From positions 1,798,001 to 1,862,000 of the forward strand of contig NZ_JAUSYY010000001.1 of assembly GCF_030817175.1 (NCBI RefSeq): a stretch of DNA of 64,000 nucleotides. The letters run 5' to 3'. The stretch comes from Agromyces ramosus (lineage in GTDB: Bacteria > Actinomycetota > Actinomycetes > Actinomycetales > Microbacteriaceae). Shown in pieces: positions 43,171-49,931 of this stretch; the stretch's first letter is position 1, and every line of letters starts with the position of its first letter. The notes below the pieces were generated by a model. That model was not told where the DNA came from and did not search any database. It saw only the letters and a list, made by a program, of their open reading frames with translations. The position numbers were made by a program, and so were the translations under genes.

Positions 43171-43398
43171 ATGACACGAAGAAAGCCGCTCGCCCAGACC
43201 GGCGCCCAGCGCGGGTACGCGGGCTTCATCGACCGGCTGAATGCGCGCCTGCTGCCGCTCATCGGCCCGCCCCCGCTCGGCCCGTACGACGAGGAGGCCG
43301 TTCCGGCGAAGCCGCCCACCTGCCCGCTGTGCGGCTCGCCGATGTCGGAGCACCGTATCGACCGCTCGGGGGAGCGCACGCAACTGCACTGCCCGTGA
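43171..43398 (+). CDS. Small zinc-ribbon-like protein of unknown function
   Basis: A 75-residue protein. The last third contains CPLCGSPMSEH and ends in LHCP, giving Cys-x2-Cys and a terminal Cys with a His between, a probable zinc knuckle. The N-terminal part is basic and Pro-rich (RLLPLIGPPPLGPYDEE). Similar short proteins are found in Microbacteriaceae; the role is unknown. It starts six bases after the MarR-type palindrome and so is probably MarR-controlled. Confidence 0.72.
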   Translation: MTRRKPLAQTGAQRGYAGFIDRLNARLLPLIGPPPLGPYDEEAVPAKPPTCPLCGSPMSEHRIDRSGERTQLHCP

Positions 43399-43447
43399 GC
43401 GCGTCAACCCCCTGGCTGCCGGGCCGGGAGGGCCATACCGTCGGGGT

Positions 43448-43744
43448 ATGCAACCAGAGATGCGAGACGACGAGGACCCGATCCGCTCGGAGCCCGTGCG
43501 CATGGGACTGTACGTGGTCCTCGGCGCGGTGCTGACCGTGGTCGGACTCATCGGCATCGGCATCTACGCCTTCACGCCGCGCAACACTCCCGTCGAGGGC
43601 GATGGGCCCGCGGATGCCGCTTGGCAGTCGGCCGTGATCCTCGGCGCAGCCGTGTGCACGGGTGTCGGCGTGCTCCTGCTGCTGCTCGCCCTCGTGGCCT
43701 CGATGCACGCCCGCCGAGCGCAGCGCGAGCACCTCGAGCACTGA
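43448..43744 (+). CDS. Small membrane protein, two helices
   Basis: A 98-residue protein. Helices at about 20-43 (LYVVLGAVLTVVGLIGIGIY) and 62-84 (VILGAAVCTGVGVLLLLLAL) are separated by a polar loop; the N-terminus is acidic and the C-terminus basic with RRAQREHLEH. The hairpin CATACC-GTCGG-GGTATG spans 43434-43450 and includes the start codon. No function is recognised. Confidence 0.7.
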   Translation: MQPEMRDDEDPIRSEPVRMGLYVVLGAVLTVVGLIGIGIYAFTPRNTPVEGDGPADAAWQSAVILGAAVCTGVGVLLLLLALVASMHARRAQREHLEH

Positions 43745-43768
43745 CCCGGCCGCCGCCTCCGTCTCGAC

Positions 43769-44398
43769 TCAGCTCCGGAGCGCGACCTGCCGGCTCACCC
43801 AACGGTCGTACTGCGCCCACGGATCGCTCACGCCCGCGCTGAGCGCGGCGATGTGCTCGAGCAGCGCATCGTGCACGGCGAACCACTCGGTACCGGGGAA
43901 CCGGTGGGCTGCGAACTGGACGTGCCGTCGCTGCTCGAGCAGGCGGTCGCCGCGCTCGAAGGCGAGGACTTCGTCGTGCGGCAGGCTCGCGACCCGCACG
44001 CGCGGATTCGCGGAGGTGCCGATCTTGATCTGGTCGCGATAGCGAAGGTAGTAGACGACATCGACGCCGAGGTCGGCGACCGCGAGGTCTGGGATGTCGC
44101 CGACCCGCCACTCGCAGCGGGCGCAGATCGTGCCCGACGGGTAGCTCACGCCGACGCGTGAGCCGCAGGCCAGGCACGGATCGGGCAGCACGTCGGTGAC
44201 TCCGACCTCGCGCGCCATCCAGTCGTAGGCGACGAGCAGGTGCGTGGTGCAGAGGTTGACGGGCGCACCATCGGCGGATGCCTCGGCACAGCGGCGTCGG
44301 TCAGCGAGCACGATGCCGCACTGCGGCGGGTCGGCCGCTCCGGCGCCCTCGGGAACGGCGTGCTCGCCGACGCCCACCCCGAACTCACCCGCCATCAT
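43769..44398 (-). CDS. GIY-YIG nuclease-like protein with Cys-rich N-terminal half
   Basis: A 209-residue protein. The C-terminal half shows the T5orf172/GIY-YIG type core: VVYYLRYRDQIKIGTSANPRVRV, then HDEVLAFERGDRLLEQRRHVQFAAHRFPGTEWF, with the Tyr, Arg and Glu positions of the fold. The N-terminal half has PQCGIVLADRRRC, CLACGS and CARCEW, likely one or two zinc sites. The start is uncertain: two tandem ATG without ribosome site. Such proteins occur as phage- or mobile-associated nucleases; here it is in a chromosome-like setting. Function unknown. Confidence 0.75.
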   Translation of the reverse strand: MMAGEFGVGVGEHAVPEGAGAADPPQCGIVLADRRRCAEASADGAPVNLCTTHLLVAYDWMAREVGVTDVLPDPCLACGSRVGVSYPSGTICARCEWRVGDIPDLAVADLGVDVVYYLRYRDQIKIGTSANPRVRVASLPHDEVLAFERGDRLLEQRRHVQFAAHRFPGTEWFAVHDALLEHIAALSAGVSDPWAQYDRWVSRQVALRS

Positions 44399-44502
44399 GC
44401 AGGCATGCTACCCGGGGCATCCGACACCGTTCAGAGCCCCGCGCTAGGCTCGATCTCCGACGCCGAACGGCGGTGGACGGCGAGGTTCGGAGGCGAGACG
44501 AC

Positions 44503-45162
44503 ATGCCCTTCTGGCGCCGCAAGCGGGCGCGACGGCGATTCAAGCCGTTCGATCGCACCCTGCTGCCCCAACCGCCGGAGTCGACGTTCGAGCAGACCTT
44601 CGCCGAGGGCCTGCTGGTGTCGGAGTCCGCCGGTCGCATGGCGCTGAAGAACCGCATCATCGTCATGGCGCTCCGCGGTGAGGAGCCGTATGACGCCGAC
44701 CGAGCCGCCGCGGCGGCTCGCGAGGTGCTCTTCGAGCTCACTCGGGAGATGGACCAGGTGGCCGAGTGGTCGGCGAGCGAGCGAGAGTCCGCCGCCCAGC
44801 GTGAGGGTCGTGCCGTCAACCAGCACGACTACCACCGCGCCGACACCCGTAACCTGCGCCTCCGCGAGCGAGTCAACGCCGCCGTCGCGAAGCGGCTCTG
44901 GGAGCTCCGCGACGACTCCGACTACCTCGCCGAGTTCGCCGAGCGTGCCCGCGAGGACGCCTGGGGCGAGATCGCAGCGGCGATCGACGCGCGACTCGAC
45001 CGCGACTGGCCCCAGATCGAGGTCGACGAAACCTACGAGCGCGAACGCGACGAGCGGCTCCGCAACCTCTCGCTCGATCTCGATCGTGACCTCCGCGAGG
45101 CGGCGCGACGCCGCGAGGAGCGCGACGAGCTCGACGACGCGTTCGGGGCGTGGCCGGGCTGA
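44503..45162 (+). CDS. Charged helical protein of unknown function
   Basis: A 219-residue, strongly charged protein with a very basic start (RRKRARRRFKPF). From about residue 60 it is almost wholly alpha-helical with long Arg/Glu-rich heptads (DETYERERDERLRNLSLDLDRDL), likely a coiled coil. No motif is recognised and there is no membrane helix. GGAGG lies nine bases before the ATG. The MFS gene follows by 70 bases. Confidence 0.7.
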   Translation: MPFWRRKRARRRFKPFDRTLLPQPPESTFEQTFAEGLLVSESAGRMALKNRIIVMALRGEEPYDADRAAAAAREVLFELTREMDQVAEWSASERESAAQREGRAVNQHDYHRADTRNLRLRERVNAAVAKRLWELRDDSDYLAEFAERAREDAWGEIAAAIDARLDRDWPQIEVDETYERERDERLRNLSLDLDRDLREAARRREERDELDDAFGAWPG

Positions 45163-45232
45163 GGCAGCCGCCGCCACGGCGGCGGCACCGTCGAGCCGAC
45201 ACAGCACCTGCCGGCCGCGCTAGCGTGGATCG

Positions 45233-46414
45233 ATGAGCCAACCCGTTCGCGCCGATGCCGGCCCGTCGACGCGCCTGCGGCTCGCAGCCCTCTCCATCGG
45301 CCAGGTCGTCAGCTGGGGCATCCTCTACTACGCGATGATCGTCGCCGCACCCGAGGTCGCGCGCGAGACCGGTTGGCCGCTCGTCGCCATCACGGCCGCG
45401 TTCTCGGCGGGACTCGTCGTCTCGGCGCTCGCGGGCGTGGTGGCCGGCAGGCTGCTCGATCAACGCGGACCACGGGTCGTGATGACGGTCGGCTCCGCGG
45501 TCGGCGCCTCGGGCCTCGTGGTCGTCGCGCTCGCCCCGAACCTCATCGTGTTCGCCTCCGGCTGGCTCGTCTGCGGCCTCGCGCAGGCGGCGGTGCTCTA
45601 CCAGGCCGCGTTCACCGTGATCACTCGCAGGTACGGCGAGCGGCGGCACACTCCGCTCACGGTGCTCACGCTCGCCGGCGGCTTCGCCTCGACGGTGTTC
45701 GCGCCCATCGTCGCCGTGCTGCTCACGGCCCTCGACTGGCGCTCGACCTTCCTCGTGCTCGCCGCGGTGCTCGCCGCCATCACGATTCCGCTGCATTGGG
45801 CGACGCTCGAGCGGTCGTGGCCGCAGGCGGACGAGCACCACCCGCACCCCGAGCACACCGTCTCGAGCGTCATCCGGACCCGCCGGTTCTGGATGCTCGA
45901 AATCACCATGATCGCGCTCACGGTGGCCCTCTTCAGCGCGACGCTCGCAGCCGTGCCGCTCTACATGGAGAAGGGCCTGACGTTCGAGTTCGCAGCCCTC
46001 GCGCTCGGGCTCATCGGCGCCGGGCAGGTCGTCGGGCGGGTGCTGTTCCTCGTGCTTCCGCACGGAACGCGGCCGTGGGTGCCGGTGGCGCTCGTCTGCG
46101 CGCTGGCCGCGATCACGCTCGCGCTCCTCGCGGTCGTGCCGGGTCCGCCGTGGCTGCTCGTCCTGATCGGCGTCGTCGCAGGAGCGGTGCGCGGCGCGCA
46201 GACGCTCGTGCAGGCATCCGCCGTCGCCGATCGCTGGGGCACCCGCAATTACGGGTCGATCAACGGCGCCTTCGCGGCGCCCATCACCATTGCGGCGGCG
46301 CTCACCCCGGCGATCGGCCCCGCCGTCGCGGCCGGCGCCGGTTCATTCGCGGCGATGGCCGCGATCATGGCCGGGCTGGCGTCCGTCGCCGCGTTCACGG
46401 CGCGGGCGACGTAG
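45233..46414 (+). CDS. MFS transporter
   Basis: A 393-residue permease with 12 predicted helices. The loop 2-3 motif appears as GRLLDQRGPRVVMT. PEVARETGWPLVAITAAFSAGL resembles the oxalate/formate antiporter-like group. A His-rich central loop (DEHHPHPEH) lies between helices 6 and 7. The gene is convergent with the arsenate reductase genes and ends ten bases from arsC, so it need not belong to the arsenic cluster. Substrate unknown. Confidence 0.86.
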   Translation: MSQPVRADAGPSTRLRLAALSIGQVVSWGILYYAMIVAAPEVARETGWPLVAITAAFSAGLVVSALAGVVAGRLLDQRGPRVVMTVGSAVGASGLVVVALAPNLIVFASGWLVCGLAQAAVLYQAAFTVITRRYGERRHTPLTVLTLAGGFASTVFAPIVAVLLTALDWRSTFLVLAAVLAAITIPLHWATLERSWPQADEHHPHPEHTVSSVIRTRRFWMLEITMIALTVALFSATLAAVPLYMEKGLTFEFAALALGLIGAGQVVGRVLFLVLPHGTRPWVPVALVCALAAITLALLAVVPGPPWLLVLIGVVAGAVRGAQTLVQASAVADRWGTRNYGSINGAFAAPITIAAALTPAIGPAVAAGAGSFAAMAAIMAGLASVAAFTARAT

Positions 46415-46423
46415 CGCTCATCG

Positions 46424-46843
46424 TCAGCCGCGCGGCGGCGTGGCGGGGACGAGCTCGGCGAGGAGTGCCTCGACACGGCCGCGGATGTCGTCGCGCACAT
46501 GGCGCACGGTCTCGAGGTCCTTGCCGGCGGGGTCTTCGAGCTCCCAGTCCTCGTAGCGCTTGCCGGGGAAGATCGGGCAGGCATCGCCGCAGCCCATGGT
46601 GATCACGACGTCGGACTCGCGCACCGCGTCGATCGTGAGGATCTTCGGGGCGTTGCCCGCGATGTCGATGCCCTCTTCGGCCATCGCCTCGATCGCGACG
46701 GGGTTGATCCGGTCTTTCGGCTCGGAGCCGGCGGAGAGCACGTCGACGCGGCCGCCCGCCAGGTGGCGCAGGTAGCCGGCGGCCATCTGCGAACGGCCCG
46801 CGTTGTGCACGCAGACGAACAGGACGGAGGGCTTCTCGGACAT
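46424..46843 (-). CDS. arsC: Arsenate reductase, low-molecular-weight phosphatase type
   Basis: A 139-residue reductase turning arsenate into arsenite. VLFVCVHNAGRSQMAAGYL is the P-loop with the nucleophilic Cys, ESDVVITMGCGDACPIFPG contains the two resolving Cys, and YEDWELEDPAGK holds the conserved Asp. The spacing of Cys fits thioredoxin- or mycothiol-linked actinobacterial enzymes. It starts 60 bases after the ArsR-ArsC fusion gene with its own palindromic operator in between (46871-46886). Confidence 0.94.
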   Translation of the reverse strand: MSEKPSVLFVCVHNAGRSQMAAGYLRHLAGGRVDVLSAGSEPKDRINPVAIEAMAEEGIDIAGNAPKILTIDAVRESDVVITMGCGDACPIFPGKRYEDWELEDPAGKDLETVRHVRDDIRGRVEALLAELVPATPPRG

Positions 46844-46870
46844 GGTGCCTCCCTTTCGACACCGCTAAGC

Positions 46871-46886
46871 ATAGATCATGATCTAT
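46871..46886. promoter_or_regulatory. ArsR-type operator in front of arsC
   Basis: ATAGA-TCATGA-TCTAT; with flanks it is the perfect 18-bp palindrome CATAGATCATGATCTATG (46870-46887). The same ATAGA-N6-TCTAT layout stands at the start of the ArsR-ArsC fusion gene (47801-47816), which points to that protein as the regulator of both. Confidence 0.8.
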
Positions 46887-46902
46887 GGATTGACGAGCGG
46901 TG

Positions 46903-47802
46903 TCACGCCGTCTTCTCGGTGAGCTCGCCGAGCAGCTCCCGCACACGCCCCTCGATGTCGTCGCGGATCTCGCGCACCCGCGCGATCGGCAACCCTGCAG
47001 GGTCGTCGAGCTCCCAGTCGAGGTACCGTCGCCCCGGATAGACGGGGCACGCGTCGCCGCAGCCCATGGTGATCACGACATCGGCTGCCCGCACCACTTC
47101 GTCGGTGAGCGGCTTGGGGAACTCACCGCCGATCGGCACGCCGATCTCGTCGAGCGCCGTGACGATGGTCGACCTGACCGAGCTCGCCGGCTCCGAGCCC
47201 GCCGTGCGCACCCGTACGCGATCACCCGCGAGGTGCTTGAGGATCGCCGCCGCGATCTGCGAGCGTCCCGCATTCTGCACACAGACGAAGAGGACCTCGG
47301 GCGCACCGCCGGCCGCCGTCGATCCCTGCTTCGCGAGCGCGTCGAGCCGCTCGGCGGCGAACCGTCCAGTGAGCGACGGCAGGTGGCGCGTGGTGCCCGA
47401 GCGCTCGGCGAGCAGGTCATGGCTCTCGCGCACGTAGCGGCCGACGGTCTCGGGCGAGAACACTCCGGCGAAGCGGTCGGCGAGGTCGGATGCCACGCGC
47501 GCGAGCACCTCTTCGGACGCGTGGGTCGGGGCATCCGCCTGCAGCACGTCGGCGACCCGGTCGGCCGCGGGCGGCGCGATCGAGTACCAGACCTGCCGCC
47601 CCTCGCGCTCGCGCTCGAGCACCCCGTCATCGAGGAGCGCCTTCACGTGGTGGCTCACCGTGGGCTGGGTGAGCCCGAGCTCGGTCGCGAGGCGGCCGAC
47701 GAGCGCGCGACCGTCGGGGCTCTGCTCGATGAGCCGCAGAATGCGCAGCCGCGTCGGATCGGTGAGCAGCCGGATGCTTCGTGCGGCGTCGACCCCATCC
47801 AT
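46903..47802 (-). CDS. ArsR-ArsC fusion protein: arsenic-responsive repressor joined to arsenate reductase
   Basis: A 299-residue two-function protein. Residues 1-95 are an ArsR winged helix (LLTDPTRLRILRLIEQSPDGRALVG ... LTQPTVSHHVKALLDDGVL, quoted in part). Residues about 100-165 form a helical segment (VGRYVRESHDLLAERSG) like the three-helix domain before some actinobacterial ArsC. Residues about 170-299 are ArsC with VLFVCVQNAGRSQIAA and MGCGDACPVYPG. The ArsR part shows no CxC sensor, so sensing may use other Cys or the ArsC domain (inferred). The start codon lies inside an inverted repeat. It is followed by the stand-alone arsC. Confidence 0.93.
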   Translation of the reverse strand: MDGVDAARSIRLLTDPTRLRILRLIEQSPDGRALVGRLATELGLTQPTVSHHVKALLDDGVLEREREGRQVWYSIAPPAADRVADVLQADAPTHASEEVLARVASDLADRFAGVFSPETVGRYVRESHDLLAERSGTTRHLPSLTGRFAAERLDALAKQGSTAAGGAPEVLFVCVQNAGRSQIAAAILKHLAGDRVRVRTAGSEPASSVRSTIVTALDEIGVPIGGEFPKPLTDEVVRAADVVITMGCGDACPVYPGRRYLDWELDDPAGLPIARVREIRDDIEGRVRELLGELTEKTA

Positions 47803-47816
47803 AGACCCGAGTCTAT
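47801..47816. promoter_or_regulatory. ArsR-type operator over the start of the ArsR-ArsC gene
   Basis: ATAGA-CCCGAG-TCTAT is a perfect 5+6+5 inverted repeat that begins at the start codon. It has the same arms and spacing as the site in front of arsC. Binding there would block transcription or translation initiation and give autoregulation. Confidence 0.75.
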
Positions 47817-47910
47817 TCGGGACGCCTGGCCACGCGGCGGTGCTGCCTTGGGCCACCGCGGTTCTCGCCGGCGTTCTCGTCGCGGTCAGGAATCGGTTCC
47901 CAGATTCGAT

Positions 47911-47948
47911 ATGCCAGTTCCCCCTCATCGCTGAGGGGGAACTGGCAT
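47911..47948. terminator. Perfect 17-bp hairpin between the flavoprotein and ArsR-ArsC genes
   Basis: ATGCCAGTTCCCCCTCA and TGAGGGGGAACTGGCAT are perfect arms with a four-base loop. It lies downstream of the leftward flavoprotein gene (stop at 48008) and 110 bases upstream of the leftward ArsR-ArsC start. It can terminate the first transcript, although no T-tract follows on the minus strand. Confidence 0.65.
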
Positions 47949-48007
47949 GCCCGATTCGAAGACTCGATGCGGTTGCGTGCTGACGCCGGGCCGGCAGGGC
48001 GCAGGGA

Positions 48008-49339
48008 TCAGCTGCAGCAGCTCGCTCCACCGGCCGGCGCGGCATCCGTCGAGCACACGCCAGTGGCCGGCAGCACCAGCTCGACGTTGCGCGCCGAGGC
48101 CGAATCGCCCGCGAGCCACGCCGACACCGAGCGCACCTGCTCGTAGCCGGTGGCGAGCAGGAACGTCGGCGCACGGCCGTAGCTCTTCATGCCCACGATG
48201 AAGAAGTCGCGCTCGGGCTGGGTGAGCTCGGCGAACCCGTGCGGCTCGACCGTGCCGCACGAGTGCACGTTCGGGTCGATGAGCGGCGCGAGCCGGCGGG
48301 GCGCCTCGACGATGTCGTCGAGCTCGAGGCGGATCTCGCGGAGCATGTCGAGGTTCGGCCGGAATCCGGTGGCGTTCACGATGCGGTCGGCGGTGAGGGT
48401 CTCGAGCCCGTCGCCGCGGCGACCGGTGACGTGCACCGCGGATGCCTCGGCTCCGCCGGTGCGCGCGAGCCGCACGATCTCGAAGCGGTCGACGAGCTCG
48501 ATGCGCCCCGCGGCGACGAGCGCGTCGACGCGGGTGCCGATGGATGCCCGCGCTCGGAGCTCGTCGTCGGGCGAGGTCGAGACGCGTGCGGCGGTGGCAT
48601 TGCGGATGACCCAGGTGATACGGGTACCGGGCTCCTGCTCGGCGAGTGCCGCGAGGTTGAGCAGCGTGTTCGCGGCCGAGTGCCCCGCGCCGACGACGAG
48701 GGTGTGCCGGCCCGCGAACAGTGCGCGGTCACGGCCGAGCACATCGGGGAGCGCATGGCTCACGAGGTCGGCCACCTCGGGCAGGCCGAGCGGGTCGAGC
48801 CCCGACGAGCCGAGGCTGTTCGGGCTGCGGTAGGTGCCCGACGCGTCGACGACGGCACGGGCCGTGAGCTCCTCGATGCCGTCGGCGGTGCGGACCCGCA
48901 GCAGGAAGGGCGTCTGGGCGCGACCCTTGGTGCGGGTGCGGTCCATGCCTTCGCGCGTGACATCCGTGACCGTGACGCCGAGCCGCGTGCGGGTCGCGAT
49001 GGCCGGCAGCGCGGCGAGCGGAGCGAGGAACGCCTCGACGAGCTCGCCGCCGGTCGGCAGCGAGTCGGCCGGCGGCGCCACCCAGCCGGTCTCGGCGAGG
49101 AGGCGCTGCGAGGCGGGGTCGACGAGGTGCTTCCAGGGTGAGAACAGCCGGATATGCCCCCATGCCTCGATGCTCGCCCCGACCCGGTCGCCCGATTCGA
49201 GGAGCACGAAGTCGATGCCGCGTTCGGCGAGGTTCGCGGCGGTCGCGAGCCCGATCGGGCCGGCGCCGATGATGGCGACCGGCAGGCCCTGCAGCCGGGC
49301 GGGGAGCGTCGTGGGGGCGGTGAGATCGATGAGGGTCAT
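48008..49339 (-). CDS. Flavin-dependent monooxygenase-type oxidoreductase of the arsenic cluster (ArsO-like)
   Basis: A 443-residue FAD/NADP protein. AIIGAGPIGLATAANLAERGI is the FAD loop, HTLVVGAGHSAANTLLNL the NADP loop, and VNATGFRPNLDML the ATG motif of flavin monooxygenases. The last residues GVCSTDAAPAGGASCCS end in Cys-Cys-Ser, possibly an arsenite or metal contact. It is divergent from an ArsR with CxC motif, and related flavoproteins occur in ars operons (family knowledge). The ATG 49339 is preferred, with AAGGA six bases before. The reaction, perhaps oxidation of an arsenical, is not proven. Confidence 0.85.
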   Translation of the reverse strand: MTLIDLTAPTTLPARLQGLPVAIIGAGPIGLATAANLAERGIDFVLLESGDRVGASIEAWGHIRLFSPWKHLVDPASQRLLAETGWVAPPADSLPTGGELVEAFLAPLAALPAIATRTRLGVTVTDVTREGMDRTRTKGRAQTPFLLRVRTADGIEELTARAVVDASGTYRSPNSLGSSGLDPLGLPEVADLVSHALPDVLGRDRALFAGRHTLVVGAGHSAANTLLNLAALAEQEPGTRITWVIRNATAARVSTSPDDELRARASIGTRVDALVAAGRIELVDRFEIVRLARTGGAEASAVHVTGRRGDGLETLTADRIVNATGFRPNLDMLREIRLELDDIVEAPRRLAPLIDPNVHSCGTVEPHGFAELTQPERDFFIVGMKSYGRAPTFLLATGYEQVRSVSAWLAGDSASARNVELVLPATGVCSTDAAPAGGASCCS

Positions 49340-49367
49340 CCGGAGTCCTTCTTCATTCATTGAAGAT

Positions 49368-49413
49368 TGTCGATATAGCGAGTGTGGCGACTATATCGAC
49401 AGGTGTCAATATA
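49368..49413. promoter_or_regulatory. Double palindromic operator between the flavoprotein and arsR
   Basis: TGTCGATATAG (49368-49378) and CTATATCGACA (49391-49401) are perfect 11-bp arms with a 12-base spacer. The right arm also pairs with TGTCAATATA (49404-49413) across GG, forming TATATCGACA-GG-TGTCAATATA with one mismatch. Three half-sites in one divergent 90-base promoter region fit binding of two ArsR dimers. Confidence 0.8.
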
Positions 49414-49429
49414 CGGCTAGACTCGTGCT

Positions 49430-49822
49430 GTGACCATCACCGACCTGCCGCTGCTCACCCGCGACGCGGCCGAAGCCGACGCCGTGGGAGCCGCGGGCGC
49501 TGCTCCGGCTGCGTGCTGCGGGCCGCTCACCCGCGAGACCATCACCACGGCCGACGCCGAGGTCTTCGCGCGCCGGCTCAAGGCGCTCGCCGATCCGGTG
49601 CGTCTGCGGCTCGTGTCGATCGTCGCGGCGTCCGAGGGGCAGGAGGCGTGCGTGTGCGACCTCACCGAACCCGTCGGGCTCAGCCAGCCCACCGTGTCGC
49701 ACCACCTGAAGATCCTCACCGAGGCGGGCTACCTCTCGCGCTCGAAGCGCGGCACCTGGGCCTACTATCGCCTCGTGCCCGGCGCCCTCGAGGCGGTCGC
49801 CGCCCCACTCGTCTCCGTCTGA
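49430..49822 (+). CDS. arsR: ArsR-family arsenic-responsive repressor
   Basis: A 130-residue repressor. After a Cys-Cys containing N-terminal tail (AACCGPL), the winged helix shows LKALADPVRLRLVSIV, then EACVCDLTEPVGLSQPTVSHHLKIL, where Cys-x-Cys in helix 3 is the classical As(III)/Sb(III) site together with the N-terminal Cys. It is divergent from the flavoprotein and flanked by matching half-sites. It should repress both until arsenite binds. Confidence 0.95.
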   Translation: MTITDLPLLTRDAAEADAVGAAGAAPAACCGPLTRETITTADAEVFARRLKALADPVRLRLVSIVAASEGQEACVCDLTEPVGLSQPTVSHHLKILTEAGYLSRSKRGTWAYYRLVPGALEAVAAPLVSV

Positions 49823-49855
49823 CGCGGGGTCTGGCGCACCATCCACGTACTGTTG

Positions 49856-49873
49856 TAAGTATGTCCGAACTTA
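49856..49873. promoter_or_regulatory. Inverted repeat upstream of the long sugar operon
   Basis: TAAGT and ACTTA are perfect arms with an eight-base spacer in an AT-rich patch about 60 bases before the first start. It overlaps TACTGTTGTAAGTATG (49848-49863), which resembles TACTGTCGGTACAACG in front of the GntR gene (60580-60595). It may be the GntR operator. Confidence 0.4.
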
Positions 49874-49931
49874 GTTACCCTTGACCGCGGAGGCGCATAG
49901 GAGCGCTCCACACGGTTGAGAGGACTTCTCG

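Noticed and set aside
45233..46414. MFS gene taken as ArsJ-type organoarsenical exporter
   Set aside because: Convergent with the ars genes, no ArsR site in front, no partner GAPDH-like gene; the sequence looks like the oxalate/formate-type group.
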